DNA of 64,000 nt from Tamlana sp. 2_MG-2023. GTDB lineage: Bacteria; Bacteroidota; Bacteroidia; Flavobacteriales; Flavobacteriaceae. Both the position numbers and the translations under genes were made by a program. Positions 8,666-18,364 of this stretch are shown here, piece after piece. The stretch is from positions 25,979 through 89,978 of the forward strand of contig NZ_JAUOSF010000009.1 of assembly GCF_030548465.1 (NCBI RefSeq), read 5' to 3'. The notes under the pieces are model-generated. The model was not told where the DNA came from, made no database searches, and saw only the letters and a program-made list of their open reading frames with translations. Each line of letters starts with the position of its first letter. Position 1 is the stretch's first letter.

Positions 8666-11527
8666 ATGATGAAAAAAACTTTACTTTCTTTTTTACTTTT
8701 AATCGCTACTTGTTTTAGTTATGCACAAATCACAACTAACCCTGCAGCATTTAACACGACAGAAACAGTAACGATTACTGTAGATATTACAAGCTCTGCC
8801 TCAAACTGCAATGGCTTAAGCCTCCCTGCGAAAGTCTATATGCATTCCGGCATAGGTACCGATAGCGACCCATGGGAGTATGGAGCTGTTGGTAATTGGG
8901 GACAAGATGATGGCGTTGGTGAAATGACCAACAATGGTAATGGAAAATGGAGTATCACAATGACTCCAAAATCTTATTATAGTTTAAGCGATGCTCAAGC
9001 GAATTCGGCTACAAAAATGGGCATGGTTTTTAGAAATGCAGCAGGGAATCAAGAATTAAAAGCGACTGGCTGTTCCGATTTCAAAATCGGCGTTGGAAGC
9101 TTTCAAGTCGCTCTAAATGCACCTTCCGAAAACAGTACGTCTATTTTAACTTCTGGCAGCAGTTTAAATATCTCTGCATCAAACACCAGTGGTAATGCAA
9201 ACTATAGCCTTTCCGCTAACGGAAGCACTATAGACTCAAAATCAGGAATCGGCTCATATACTTTCACACATAGTAACATTACTACAAATCAAGATTATAT
9301 TTTAACAGTAACACAAGGACAAAATACGAGAACAAAATCCTTTTCAGCCTTATTAAACCCTGGTACAGCTTCTCAAGCCATGCCGAGCGGCTTAGAAAAT
9401 GGTATTAATTATAATCCATCAGATGCCACGAAAGCTACGCTGGTGCTAGACGCGCCTCTTAAAGATTTTGTTTATGTAGCGGGAAGTTTTAATGATTGGT
9501 CTCCTTCTTCGGCGTATGCCATGAAAAAAGATCCGAGTTCTGGTAAATTCTGGTTGGAACTCACAGGATTAACTTCTCAAAAAATTGAAACCTTCCAATA
9601 TTGGGTGGTTGACGAAACACCTATTACAGATTCACCTGTCATGGTTAAAACGGCCGATCCGTTTTCTACATTAGTTTTATCTCCTTTTGACGATCCTTAT
9701 ATTTCAGCAGACACCTATCCTAACCTTCCGGCCTACCCTAGCGGACAAGAACGAGAAGTTACAGTGTTACAAACAGGAAAAACACCTTATAACTGGCAAG
9801 TCACAAACTTCAATAAACCTAAAAAAGAAGATTTAGTTATTTACGAAGTATTAATTCGTGATTTTGATAGTGATAGAAACGTTCAGGATTTAATAGATCG
9901 TATCGATTATTTTAAGAATCTGAATGTTAATGCCATTCAACTGATGCCTATTATGGAATTTGAAGGCAACGAAAGCTGGGGATACAACACCTCTTTTCAT
10001 ATGGCTCTTGATAAATTTTATGGTACTGAGGACAAATTCAAAGAGTTTATCGATTTATGCCACCAAAATGGTATTGCAGTCATATTAGACATCGCTTTAA
10101 ATCACGCCTACGGTAGAAACCCAATGGTACGTATGTGGATGAAAGATGGTGATGGCGATGGTTGGGGTGACCCCAGTTCTGAAAGCCCGTATTTTAACGA
10201 AGAAGCCAAACATACTTACAGTGTTGGTATGGATTTTAATCACCAACAAGCAAAAACACAATACTACGTTGAACGCGTAGTTAACCACTGGATTACCGAA
10301 TTTAACATTGATGGATTTCGTTGGGATTTAACTAAAGGTTTTACACAATTATGCTCCCCTAGCGATGAAGTTTGTACGAATGGTTACAAGACTGATCGTG
10401 TTGCAATTTTAAAACAGTATGCCGATTATTCTTGGAGCCTAGATCCTTCACACTACGTGATTTTCGAACATTTAGGAGCTTATCAGGAGGAAAGAGCTTG
10501 GGCAGATTATCGCGTTGATGAAGGCAAAGGTATTATGCTTTGGGGAAAAATGACAGCTCCCTACAACCAGTTAACCATGGGATTTGATTCTAACACAGAT
10601 ATTAGCGCTATGGGATATCAAAGCAGAGGTTTTAAATCTCCACGACTGGTAGGTTATGCAGAAAGTCATGATGAAGAGCGTTTGATGTATAAAAACCTTC
10701 AGTACGGCGCAAGCAATGGCGCTTACGATGTTAAAGACTTAATGACATCCCTAAGCAGAATGGAGGCTATGGGAGCAGTTTCATTAACAATTCCTGGCCC
10801 AAAAATGATTTGGCATTTTGGAGCCTTAGGTATGGACAACTCAATATTCACATGTAATGACGGCACTGTTTCTGCTGATGATTCTTGTAAATTAGATACT
10901 AAACCACAGCCACAATGGACTAACAATTGGTTAGGAGATACTAATAGAAAATCGATTTACGACACCTGGTCACGTATCAACGCATTAAAAATTAACGAAG
11001 CAGTTTTTGAAGGGGATTATGAAATTACTTCGGGAGATCTAAACCCTAGAATCCGTGTTTTTGATACAAACTTACCAAGCTCGCAGTTAAATGACGTTAT
11101 TATCATTTCAAATTTTGACACGACAGCAATTACTGTAGACCCAAATTTCACAACAAACGGTACATGGTACGACCTAATGGACGCTTCTGGTAACACAACG
11201 GTTCAAGCCACAAATGCAGTGACATTACAACCCGGAACATTTAAAATTTACGGCAACATGCCTGCTAATACTTTAAGTGTTAATGATAATGTTTGGAAAA
11301 ACAACTTCACCGTTTACCCTAACCCTACCCAAAATAGCTTTAAAATTAATAAAGTGGCTTCTCAAGTATCACTTTACAATGTTACAGGACAATTGGTTAA
11401 ACAATTTACAGGAGACTTTAGTAAAACCCAAAACTATGATGTTTCTAATTTACCTACTAACATCTACTTTGTAAGAGTTACAAATGCCTCAGGGCAAAAT
11501 CTTACTGTTAAATTAGTTAAGCAGTAA
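8666..11527 (+). CDS. secreted GH13 alpha-amylase with CBM48-like module and T9SS sorting domain
   Basis: A 953-residue extracellular amylase. The signal peptide ends at ..CFSYA (residue 20). Residues about 21-150 form a beta-rich N-terminal domain, and about 250-330 a CBM48/early-set module (VYVAGSFNDWSPSS). The GH13 barrel has all four conserved regions: DIALNH (474-479), GFRWD with nucleophile Asp554, FEH with acid/base Glu601, and ESHDE with His668-Asp669. The last 75 residues, from NFTVYPNPTQNSFKI to VKLVKQ, are a type-A T9SS C-terminal sorting domain. It should cut internal alpha-1,4 links of starch outside the cell and feed SusD/SusC. Two adjacent ATGs at 8666 and 8669 are equally good starts. 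Confidence 0.95.
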   Translation: MMKKTLLSFLLLIATCFSYAQITTNPAAFNTTETVTITVDITSSASNCNGLSLPAKVYMHSGIGTDSDPWEYGAVGNWGQDDGVGEMTNNGNGKWSITMTPKSYYSLSDAQANSATKMGMVFRNAAGNQELKATGCSDFKIGVGSFQVALNAPSENSTSILTSGSSLNISASNTSGNANYSLSANGSTIDSKSGIGSYTFTHSNITTNQDYILTVTQGQNTRTKSFSALLNPGTASQAMPSGLENGINYNPSDATKATLVLDAPLKDFVYVAGSFNDWSPSSAYAMKKDPSSGKFWLELTGLTSQKIETFQYWVVDETPITDSPVMVKTADPFSTLVLSPFDDPYISADTYPNLPAYPSGQEREVTVLQTGKTPYNWQVTNFNKPKKEDLVIYEVLIRDFDSDRNVQDLIDRIDYFKNLNVNAIQLMPIMEFEGNESWGYNTSFHMALDKFYGTEDKFKEFIDLCHQNGIAVILDIALNHAYGRNPMVRMWMKDGDGDGWGDPSSESPYFNEEAKHTYSVGMDFNHQQAKTQYYVERVVNHWITEFNIDGFRWDLTKGFTQLCSPSDEVCTNGYKTDRVAILKQYADYSWSLDPSHYVIFEHLGAYQEERAWADYRVDEGKGIMLWGKMTAPYNQLTMGFDSNTDISAMGYQSRGFKSPRLVGYAESHDEERLMYKNLQYGASNGAYDVKDLMTSLSRMEAMGAVSLTIPGPKMIWHFGALGMDNSIFTCNDGTVSADDSCKLDTKPQPQWTNNWLGDTNRKSIYDTWSRINALKINEAVFEGDYEITSGDLNPRIRVFDTNLPSSQLNDVIIISNFDTTAITVDPNFTTNGTWYDLMDASGNTTVQATNAVTLQPGTFKIYGNMPANTLSVNDNVWKNNFTVYPNPTQNSFKINKVASQVSLYNVTGQLVKQFTGDFSKTQNYDVSNLPTNIYFVRVTNASGQNLTVKLVKQ

Positions 11528-11549
11528 ATACATTGTTTATTTTATTTAC

Positions 11550-11590
11550 AAAAGGGCTTCAAGCAAAAACTTGAAGCCCTTTTATTTTTT
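11550..11590 (+). terminator. rho-independent terminator of the alpha-glucan operon
   Basis: AAAGGGCTTCAAG and CTTGAAGCCCTTTT form a perfect stem around CAAAAA, followed by TTATTTTTT. It lies about 25 bases after the amylase stop. Confidence 0.92.
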
Positions 11591-11780
11591 GCAGCACATA
11601 CATTTCAACTACAATACCATTTTAACCATATAATGTTGCATATAATTTATTTCTTTTTCGCCCATATTTCAATAAAAATAAAACCGCAGCTAATGCTTTG
11701 CTTGAATTTTATATTTCATCTGAACAAAAAATAATTCAAATTAAAAATACGACATTATACAGTTACATTGGTATAAAAAC

Positions 11781-11788
11781 TATTTTTG
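11781..11788 (+). promoter_or_regulatory. -7 box upstream of the DUF2914 gene
   Basis: TATTTTTG matches TAnnTTTG and ends 19 bases before the ATG at 11808, giving a leader of about 12 nt. It supports that ATG over the upstream in-frame TTG at 11802. Confidence 0.5.
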
Positions 11789-11807
11789 CTTCGACCTAAG
11801 TTTGGAT

Positions 11808-12923
11808 ATGAAACGCCACATTGTAAAAATTCGAAATAGTGCCTTGCCTAGATTTCTTCAAAAAAACAAGAAATATGCGCCTATCCTATTCTTTATAGGT
11901 GGTTTTATTTTTGACTCCTTAACGCTTGGCCGTATCGATAGGTTGTATGACCTTACTGTATTGTGTTTACACATGTCTGCACTGACTATTACCCTATACT
12001 TATTCAACTTAGCTGATGATGGCAAATGGAGAAATACGTTTTTAGGTCGTTTTGAGGAATACTTCCCTTTAGCGATTCAATTTTTCTTTGGAGGACTTTC
12101 AAGTGCCTACGTGATTTACTTTTCCAGAAGTGTTTCCTTGTCTAAAACAGCCTCTTTTTTTGTCATTCTGGTGGCCCTTTTTCTGGCTAACGAATTTCTA
12201 AAAAAGCGAATTTCTAACAAGTATCTACAGTTTAGTATTTATTACTTTATCAGCTTTACCTTTTTTGCTTTTATGATTCCCGTGTTTCTAAGAGATATGG
12301 GGCATCTTATTTTTCTATGCTCAGGACTTATAAGCCTCGGAGCCACGCTTAGTTTAATCACCATTATTTACAGAAAGAGTCCAAGCACAAGAGCAGAAGT
12401 GCATTTAGGAAAACTGATATCATTAATACTTGCTATCTATATTACAATTAATGTGTTTTATCATTTCAAACTAATCCCCCCTGTTCCACTTGCGTTACAA
12501 ACAGGTATTGTTGCACATGATATAGTGGTTAAAAACAATGAATACACAGTAACTTTCGAGCAGAAAAAACAATTCATCTTCTGGAGAGATTACCGCTCTA
12601 AATTTGTTCGAACGCCAAATAAACCGGTTTATATATTTTCTTCCGTTTTTGCTCCAACAGCCTTGGAAAAATCAATTATTCACAGGTGGCAATGGTATGA
12701 CGCTAATAGAGATAAATGGCAAACTTTTGACAATATCAGCTTTAAAATTAAAGGTGGTCGAAATGAAGGTTATCGTGGATACACCTATAAGAATAATGTT
12801 AAACCAGGGCTTTGGCGGGTTGAAGTAATTACCCAAGAAGAACTCGTTTTGGGAGTTATTGACTTTGAAATCATCACAGATCCTAACGAAAAACCACAAC
12901 GATTGGTTACAAAAACTTACTAA
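11808..12923 (+). CDS. DUF2914 domain membrane protein
   Basis: A 371-residue protein of unknown function. About seven hydrophobic segments span residues 25-225 (ILFFIGGFIFDSLTLGRIDR first). A soluble C-terminal domain (about 245-360) contains RWQWYDANRDKWQ and PGLWRVEV, which match DUF2914, a domain thought to sit outside the inner membrane. I chose the ATG at 11808; a TTG two codons upstream (11802) would add only two residues. It is monocistronic: a terminator precedes it and 142 bases separate it from the next gene. The function is not known and nothing in the neighbourhood suggests one. Confidence 0.82.
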   Translation: MKRHIVKIRNSALPRFLQKNKKYAPILFFIGGFIFDSLTLGRIDRLYDLTVLCLHMSALTITLYLFNLADDGKWRNTFLGRFEEYFPLAIQFFFGGLSSAYVIYFSRSVSLSKTASFFVILVALFLANEFLKKRISNKYLQFSIYYFISFTFFAFMIPVFLRDMGHLIFLCSGLISLGATLSLITIIYRKSPSTRAEVHLGKLISLILAIYITINVFYHFKLIPPVPLALQTGIVAHDIVVKNNEYTVTFEQKKQFIFWRDYRSKFVRTPNKPVYIFSSVFAPTALEKSIIHRWQWYDANRDKWQTFDNISFKIKGGRNEGYRGYTYKNNVKPGLWRVEVITQEELVLGVIDFEIITDPNEKPQRLVTKTY

Positions 12924-13065
12924 AACCCAATCTTTTATATTGCTATTAATATTCGAGGAGGAATGATTTTATTCATTTTAACACTTGGAAAGATTTATTC
13001 TTGTTTTTTTATCTGATTTGTCCATATATTTAGCAAAACCAAACACCTCCAAAAACTAACCAAAG

Positions 13066-15528
13066 ATGATTAAAAAACTAATCGTTGGACTTACACTATC
13101 CACTCTACTCTCTTTTGTGGCAGTCAATCACTTCAAAGCACTGGTATTAAAAAAACTAAATAGATATACTTCTGAAGAATATCCTGAAAAAATATATGTA
13201 CAAACCGATAAACCCTATTATGCTTTAGGCGAAGACATCTGGTATACGGCCTATTTAGTTAATGGTGTAACACACAAAAAGTCTGAAAAAAGTAGAATCA
13301 TTTATACGGAATTAATAAATGAACAGGACAGTATAGTTTCTAGAAGAGAGCTTTTTGTAGACCACATTGGTGTTGCTGGTGATTTTAAAATTGAAAAAAA
13401 CTTTAAACCTGGTAAATATATCCTTAGAGCATACACCAATTACATGCGTAATTTAGACGAAAGTTATTTGTTTCAAAAAGAGATTTCGGTATGGGACGTG
13501 AAGGATAACACTAAAAAAGTAAACACTCCAAGCGCTACCAACCTACAAAACTCAAATCTCAGCACTATTCCAGATAATAAACCTGAAATTTACTTTTACC
13601 CTGAAGGTGGGAACCTAGTGACTAATCTAACTTCAAAAATTGCTATTAAATCAAAGAACAATAAAACCTTAGAAGGTCAAATAAAAGATTCCGACGGAAA
13701 TACCTTAACACATTTTAAAACACAGAACTTTGGAATTGGCCTTATTAACTTAACACCAGAGGCTAATAAAAGCTATTATGCCAGTATTATTATTAATGGA
13801 AAGGAACAAAAATATAGTTTACCTAAAGCTTTACCTTCTGGACATAATCTTAACATCGCTAATTTTAGCGACAAAATAATCATTAAAGTTACGGCTAATC
13901 ACGCTATCGGCTTAAAAAACACCTATCTGGTGGGGCACCAACGTGGGAATTTAATTTATGAGAAATTTGTACCTACCGCTATCAACGAATACTCGGTTAT
14001 GCTTGACTCCAAACTACTAAACGATGGTGTTGCCAATTTCACCTTATTTGATAATAACGGCAAGCCCGTTTGCGAACGTCTTGTTTTTATAGACACTCCA
14101 AATAATAATGTTGATATTCAAATCAACTTAAGCAATACCACTCCTAAATCCAGAGAAAAGGTTACAATGAAATTAAACCTTAAAGACCAAAACGGTTCCC
14201 CTCTAGCCGGGCAATTTTCTATGGCCATAACAGATTTAGATGCGGTTGATCAAAAAACAACAAGTGAAAACATCAAAACATATCTATTACTTAATTCCGA
14301 TTTAAGAGGCACCATTGAAAACCCAGGCTATTTTTTCGAAAAGAAAAACGACAAACGACGCAGTTATCAACTTGATTTAATTATGCTAACACATGGATGG
14401 AGAAGGTTTCAATGGACAGACTTACTATTTGCTTCACCTGAGAAAACTAAATATTCAGAAGAAAAAGGGTTATATTTTTCTGGTTACACTACAACTTTAA
14501 AAAACGGAAAAACAAGACAAGCCTCAACAACTAGAATGACCTTCATGGGCGAATTACCGCATCAAGAACAACAACAAACAGCGTCTAACGGTTCGTTTAA
14601 ATACGGACCTTACATTTTTAACGATTCGCTCCCTGTACTTATTGAGGCTCGAACCGATCATTTTAAATCTGAAAAAGACACAGGAAACAGAAATCTTGCA
14701 ATCTATCTAGATCAAAAGTATCACGACAGTCCGCGAATTGTAAAAAAAGAAGTTTTAAAACCACTTCTAAATGACAGTACAAAAATCACAACCTTTAAGG
14801 AGCAAGCCAAGACCATTTCGCAACTAGACTCACTTTATCATGAAACAGCTACACGGTTAGATGAAGTTCTTGTCACAGCTAGGATGAAATCAGAAACTGC
14901 CGTTAGAAATGAAAAACTCAATGAAAGAACAAATTATGGGTCCCCTAGCAAACGCTTGGACATGGCCGACTTTGAAAACTTAAGACATTTATCTGTTATT
15001 CAGTTAATAGGCCACCTGCCTGGGGTAATAACTACCGGAGACTCTATATATATTCGAACTGAACTTGTAACAAAAATTTATGTTGATGAAAGTGCCGTGG
15101 ACGTTAGCGATATATCAACCATGACAGGTTCAGATATTGACTTTATGGATGTTTTAACCGGAGCTGCTGCTTCTATGTATAGTAATGCTGGACCAGGTGT
15201 TATTATTATTCATACGAGGTTAGGGATGTACACGAATACTAATACCAAGCGCAAACCAGGAATTATTAATTTTACAGCCAAAGGATTCTATTCTGCCAGA
15301 GAATACTATTCACCTAATTACGAAGATGATTTCACAATTGAAACCAAAAAAGATTTAAGAACGACCTTACATTGGGAGCCCTTGATTGAACTATCAGAAG
15401 CTAATGATAATGAAAGTATCGTGTCGTTTTTCACAAGTGATTCTAAAAGCACTTACGGTATAAAAATAGAAGGCATTACCGAAAATGGCAATCCGTTTTG
15501 TCACTTATCTACTCTAGAGGTAGACTAG
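13066..15528 (+). CDS. envelope protein with MG2 domain and TonB-receptor-plug-like domain
   Basis: An 820-residue exported protein. After a signal/anchor segment (residues 1-25), an alpha-2-macroglobulin MG2-type beta-sandwich appears (VQTDKPYYALGEDIWYTAYL). Further beta domains follow, and near residue 600 a segment reads RLDEVLVTARMK, like the linker before a TonB plug. Then comes a degenerate plug (LPGVI, IYVDES, VLTGAAASMYSNAGPGVIIIHTR). There is no 22-strand barrel after the plug, so it cannot be a normal TonB-dependent transporter. Proteins of this build are common but uncharacterised in Bacteroidota. It stands alone, 142 bases after the DUF2914 gene and 150 before the next. Confidence 0.8.
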   Translation: MIKKLIVGLTLSTLLSFVAVNHFKALVLKKLNRYTSEEYPEKIYVQTDKPYYALGEDIWYTAYLVNGVTHKKSEKSRIIYTELINEQDSIVSRRELFVDHIGVAGDFKIEKNFKPGKYILRAYTNYMRNLDESYLFQKEISVWDVKDNTKKVNTPSATNLQNSNLSTIPDNKPEIYFYPEGGNLVTNLTSKIAIKSKNNKTLEGQIKDSDGNTLTHFKTQNFGIGLINLTPEANKSYYASIIINGKEQKYSLPKALPSGHNLNIANFSDKIIIKVTANHAIGLKNTYLVGHQRGNLIYEKFVPTAINEYSVMLDSKLLNDGVANFTLFDNNGKPVCERLVFIDTPNNNVDIQINLSNTTPKSREKVTMKLNLKDQNGSPLAGQFSMAITDLDAVDQKTTSENIKTYLLLNSDLRGTIENPGYFFEKKNDKRRSYQLDLIMLTHGWRRFQWTDLLFASPEKTKYSEEKGLYFSGYTTTLKNGKTRQASTTRMTFMGELPHQEQQQTASNGSFKYGPYIFNDSLPVLIEARTDHFKSEKDTGNRNLAIYLDQKYHDSPRIVKKEVLKPLLNDSTKITTFKEQAKTISQLDSLYHETATRLDEVLVTARMKSETAVRNEKLNERTNYGSPSKRLDMADFENLRHLSVIQLIGHLPGVITTGDSIYIRTELVTKIYVDESAVDVSDISTMTGSDIDFMDVLTGAAASMYSNAGPGVIIIHTRLGMYTNTNTKRKPGIINFTAKGFYSAREYYSPNYEDDFTIETKKDLRTTLHWEPLIELSEANDNESIVSFFTSDSKSTYGIKIEGITENGNPFCHLSTLEVD

Positions 15529-15678
15529 GCCAACAAGTTAAAAGAAAAACAATTTCAATCTTTTTATTCATCATCTCTTAAAATTATAAACCGTTAAGAC
15601 TTCGTTAAAATAGATTAGCCCATTAAACCTTTCTAAAAAGGACAAGTCCTAATAGTATAATTTTAAAAACATAAGAAG

Positions 15679-16149
15679 ATGAAAAAAATACTAATAATTG
15701 CTATTGTTCTTATCGGATTACAAGGTATAGCTCAGGAACAAGGAAAAGAAGGAAAAAGACAACACCAAAAGCATCATCAAAAAATGGATTTAACTGCCGA
15801 CCAAATGGCAACGCTTAAAACCAAAAAGATGACTTTGGCTTTAGACTTAACAGCTTCTCAGCAATCGGAAATACAAGCCTTAAATCTTGAAAAAGCGACA
15901 AAACGCAAAGCAATGATGGCAGAACGTAAGGCTAATAAAGATAATGAAAAGTCTAAAAAGCTAACTAGCGATGAACGTTATAACAAAGAAATCGCCAGAT
16001 TAGATATGCAAATTGCTGAAAAAGCTAAAATGCAAAAAATCCTAAACAAGGAGCAATTTGAAAAGTTTGAAAAAATGCAAAAACACATGAAAAAACAAGG
16101 TAGACACCACAAGGATAATAAAGGAAAAGGTGAACACCGAAACGGATAG
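15679..16149 (+). CDS. Spy/CpxP-like periplasmic protein (DUF4890-type)
   Basis: A small exported protein of 156 residues. The signal peptide ends in ..LQGIAQ (about 19). The body is helical and highly charged, with two LTA/LT-Q repeats (LTADQMATLKTKKMTLALDL and LTASQQSEIQALN) resembling the Spy/CpxP LTxxQ motifs. The C-terminus is very rich in Lys and His (GRHHKDNKGKGEHRNG) and might bind metal. The likely role is an envelope chaperone or stress protein, by similarity of layout only. A dyad AGGACAAGTCCT (15639-15650) sits 28 bases upstream of the start. A terminator follows. Confidence 0.75.
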   Translation: MKKILIIAIVLIGLQGIAQEQGKEGKRQHQKHHQKMDLTADQMATLKTKKMTLALDLTASQQSEIQALNLEKATKRKAMMAERKANKDNEKSKKLTSDERYNKEIARLDMQIAEKAKMQKILNKEQFEKFEKMQKHMKKQGRHHKDNKGKGEHRNG

Positions 16150-16170
16150 ATTTTAGTTTAGTTTGATGAT

Positions 16171-16210
16171 AAAAGCCGCATTTCTCAGTTTGGAAATGCG
16201 GCTTTTTATT
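16171..16210. terminator. terminator between convergent Spy-like gene and hemL
   Basis: AAAAGCCGCATTTC pairs with GAAATGCGGCTTTTT across a short loop (TCAGTTTG). There are A- and T-runs on both sides, so it can serve both strands. Confidence 0.92.
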
Positions 16211-16248
16211 TACAATAGAATTCTATATGGTATGCTTTGTTTTTTTCT

Positions 16249-17535
16249 CTACAATGTTTTTGACACTTGCTTTACCGCTTCAATCGTAAAATCAAGATCT
16301 TCGTAAGATAAGGCATCAGTAATAAACCACGTTTCAAAAGCACTAGGTGCAATATAAACCCCAGCGTTTAGAAGTCCGTGAAAGAACTTTTTAAACGATT
16401 CATTATTTCCTTTGGCGGCAGTTTCAAAGTCTACAACCTCAGTTTCATCAAAATGCACCGAAATCATAGACCCTACTCTATTAATAGTATGAATCACGTT
16501 GTTTTCGGTTAGAACCTTGGCAATACCTGCGTGTAAGTATTTTGTTTTTTCTTCTAATCTTGAAAAAACTTCAGCATCGTCATTCAATTCTCGAAGCATG
16601 GCCAAACCTGCAGCCATGGCTAACGGGTTTCCGCTTAAAGTTCCCGCTTGATAAACGGGACCTAGAGGGGCTAAAAAATTCATAATTTCTTCTCTAGCAG
16701 CAAAAGCGCCTACAGGTAAACCGCCACCAATTACTTTTCCGAAGCATACAATATCAGCATTAACATTGTAAAGTTCTTGCGCGCCTCCTTTTGCTAAACG
16801 AAAACCAGTCATGACCTCATCAAAAATTAATAAGATATTATTGGCATCACATAAAGTGCGTAGCTTTTTCAGAAAATCATTTTTTGGAGGCACACAGCCC
16901 ATGTTTCCTGCCACTGGCTCAATAATCACACAGGAAATCTCGTCTTTATTGGCATCAACTAAAGCCTGTGCGTTCTCTATATCATTATATTTTGCTAATA
17001 GCGTGTCCTTTGCTGTTCCTTTCGTAACCCCAGGACTGTTTGGTGTTCCAAAGGTACTCGCACCACTACCCGCTTGAATTAAAAACGAATCTGAATGCCC
17101 GTGATAACAACCAGCAAACTTGATAATTTTATCTTTTCCGGTGTAACCACGTGCCAAACGCACCGCACTCATACACGCCTCGGTACCAGAATTTACAAAT
17201 CGTATTTTATCAATATTAGGCACCATGGAAACGGCCAACTCAGCAATGTCAGTTTCTATTTCTGTTGGCATCCCAAAAGAAGTTCCCTTTTTAGCTTTTT
17301 CAACAACAGCATCAACAACCGGTTGGTAGGCGTGACCTAAAATCATTGGCCCCCAAGAATTGATATAATCAATTAAGCGGTTTCCATCTTCATCATATAA
17401 ATAAGCTCCCTGAGCTTCCTTAACAAATATTGGCGTTCCTCCAACACCTCCAAAAGCTCTAACTGGAGAGTTTACACCACCTGGGATTACTTTTTCTGCC
17501 TCAGCAAATAAGGCGCTGCTTCTTTTATAAATCAT
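16249..17535 (-). CDS. hemL: glutamate-1-semialdehyde 2,1-aminomutase
   Basis: A 428-residue PLP-dependent class-III aminotransferase-fold enzyme that converts glutamate-1-semialdehyde to 5-aminolevulinate, the second step of C5-pathway haem synthesis in the cytoplasm. Visible signatures: [18 protein letters not shown] at the N-terminus, [26 protein letters not shown], and the PLP lysine Lys267 in [14 protein letters not shown]. Length and sequence are typical. It is the last gene of a four-gene minus-strand run, 18 bases after the glucosaminidase gene. Confidence 0.97.
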   Translation of the reverse strand: MIYKRSSALFAEAEKVIPGGVNSPVRAFGGVGGTPIFVKEAQGAYLYDEDGNRLIDYINSWGPMILGHAYQPVVDAVVEKAKKGTSFGMPTEIETDIAELAVSMVPNIDKIRFVNSGTEACMSAVRLARGYTGKDKIIKFAGCYHGHSDSFLIQAGSGASTFGTPNSPGVTKGTAKDTLLAKYNDIENAQALVDANKDEISCVIIEPVAGNMGCVPPKNDFLKKLRTLCDANNILLIFDEVMTGFRLAKGGAQELYNVNADIVCFGKVIGGGLPVGAFAAREEIMNFLAPLGPVYQAGTLSGNPLAMAAGLAMLRELNDDAEVFSRLEEKTKYLHAGIAKVLTENNVIHTINRVGSMISVHFDETEVVDFETAAKGNNESFKKFFHGLLNAGVYIAPSAFETWFITDALSYEDLDFTIEAVKQVSKTL

Positions 17536-17553
17536 AACTATTACTGTTTATTT

Positions 17554-18360
17554 TTATGGTTTCACGACAAGTACTTGTCCGATATCCAAGGACGTACCAC
17601 GTAAACCATTTAATTTTTGAAGTTGTTCTACTGTTAAATTATAACGTTTGGAAATCCCGTAGAGAGTATCTCCTTTTTCAACGGTATAAGTCCCTTTAAC
17701 GCTTGCCATTGGCGCTTCATATTTAACATAGTTCTTACCTAAAACAGACTCATCATATTCGTATAGTTTGTAGCGCTCTATCAAACTAATAAGCTTATCA
17801 GGGTATTTTCTGTCAGTAGCATAACCAGCAGCTCTTAAACCTTTCGCCCAACCTTTATAATCTTCTTGTTTTAATTTGAAAAGTCCCGAATAGCGTGAGC
17901 GTTCACTTAAAAATAACGAATGATCGCGAAATGAATATTTAGGATCTTTATATTTTCTAAAACATTCCTGATCTGCATCATCATCATGGTAGATTTTTGC
18001 TCCTTTCCACCCATGGCATTTAATACCAAAATGGTTGTTCGCTTCTACCGAAAGACGTCCTTTCCCCGATCCTGATTCTAAAATTCCTTGCGCCAAAGTA
18101 ATACTAGCTGGAATTTTGTAAAGCGCCATTTCTTCCTGCGCGATTTGGTGATATTGATAAATATAAGCATCAACACTGCTGGTAAACGTAGGTGCAGGTG
18201 CAGAAACTTCAGATTCTAAATCCTTAGTAACAGGTTCTGATTGTGGTTTAGTAACAACACGTTCAGTGCGTTTAGTGGGTTTTTTAGCAACGGCTTGTTT
18301 TTTAGATTTACAACTAAACAAGGCACAGGCTAAAAATAAAACTAATAAAATTCTCTTCAT
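17554..18360 (-). CDS. LysM-containing N-acetylglucosaminidase lipoprotein (GH73)
   Basis: A 268-residue peptidoglycan hydrolase. The N-terminus is a lipoprotein signal (FLACALFSC, Cys17). A Thr/Pro/Lys linker leads to a GH73/FlgJ-type glucosaminidase domain (about 60-210) with ITLAQGILESGSGKGRLS holding the catalytic Glu, then NHFGIKCHGWKG and GLRAAGYATDRKYPDKL. A single LysM occurs at about 222-267 (YTVEKGDTLYGISKRYNLTV). It cuts glycan strands of the cell wall from the periplasmic side. It starts four bases after the ACC-deaminase-like gene, so it is cotranscribed with it and hemL; no shared pathway is evident. Confidence 0.92.
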   Translation of the reverse strand: MKRILLVLFLACALFSCKSKKQAVAKKPTKRTERVVTKPQSEPVTKDLESEVSAPAPTFTSSVDAYIYQYHQIAQEEMALYKIPASITLAQGILESGSGKGRLSVEANNHFGIKCHGWKGAKIYHDDDADQECFRKYKDPKYSFRDHSLFLSERSRYSGLFKLKQEDYKGWAKGLRAAGYATDRKYPDKLISLIERYKLYEYDESVLGKNYVKYEAPMASVKGTYTVEKGDTLYGISKRYNLTVEQLQKLNGLRGTSLDIGQVLVVKP

Positions 18361-18364
18361 TACA

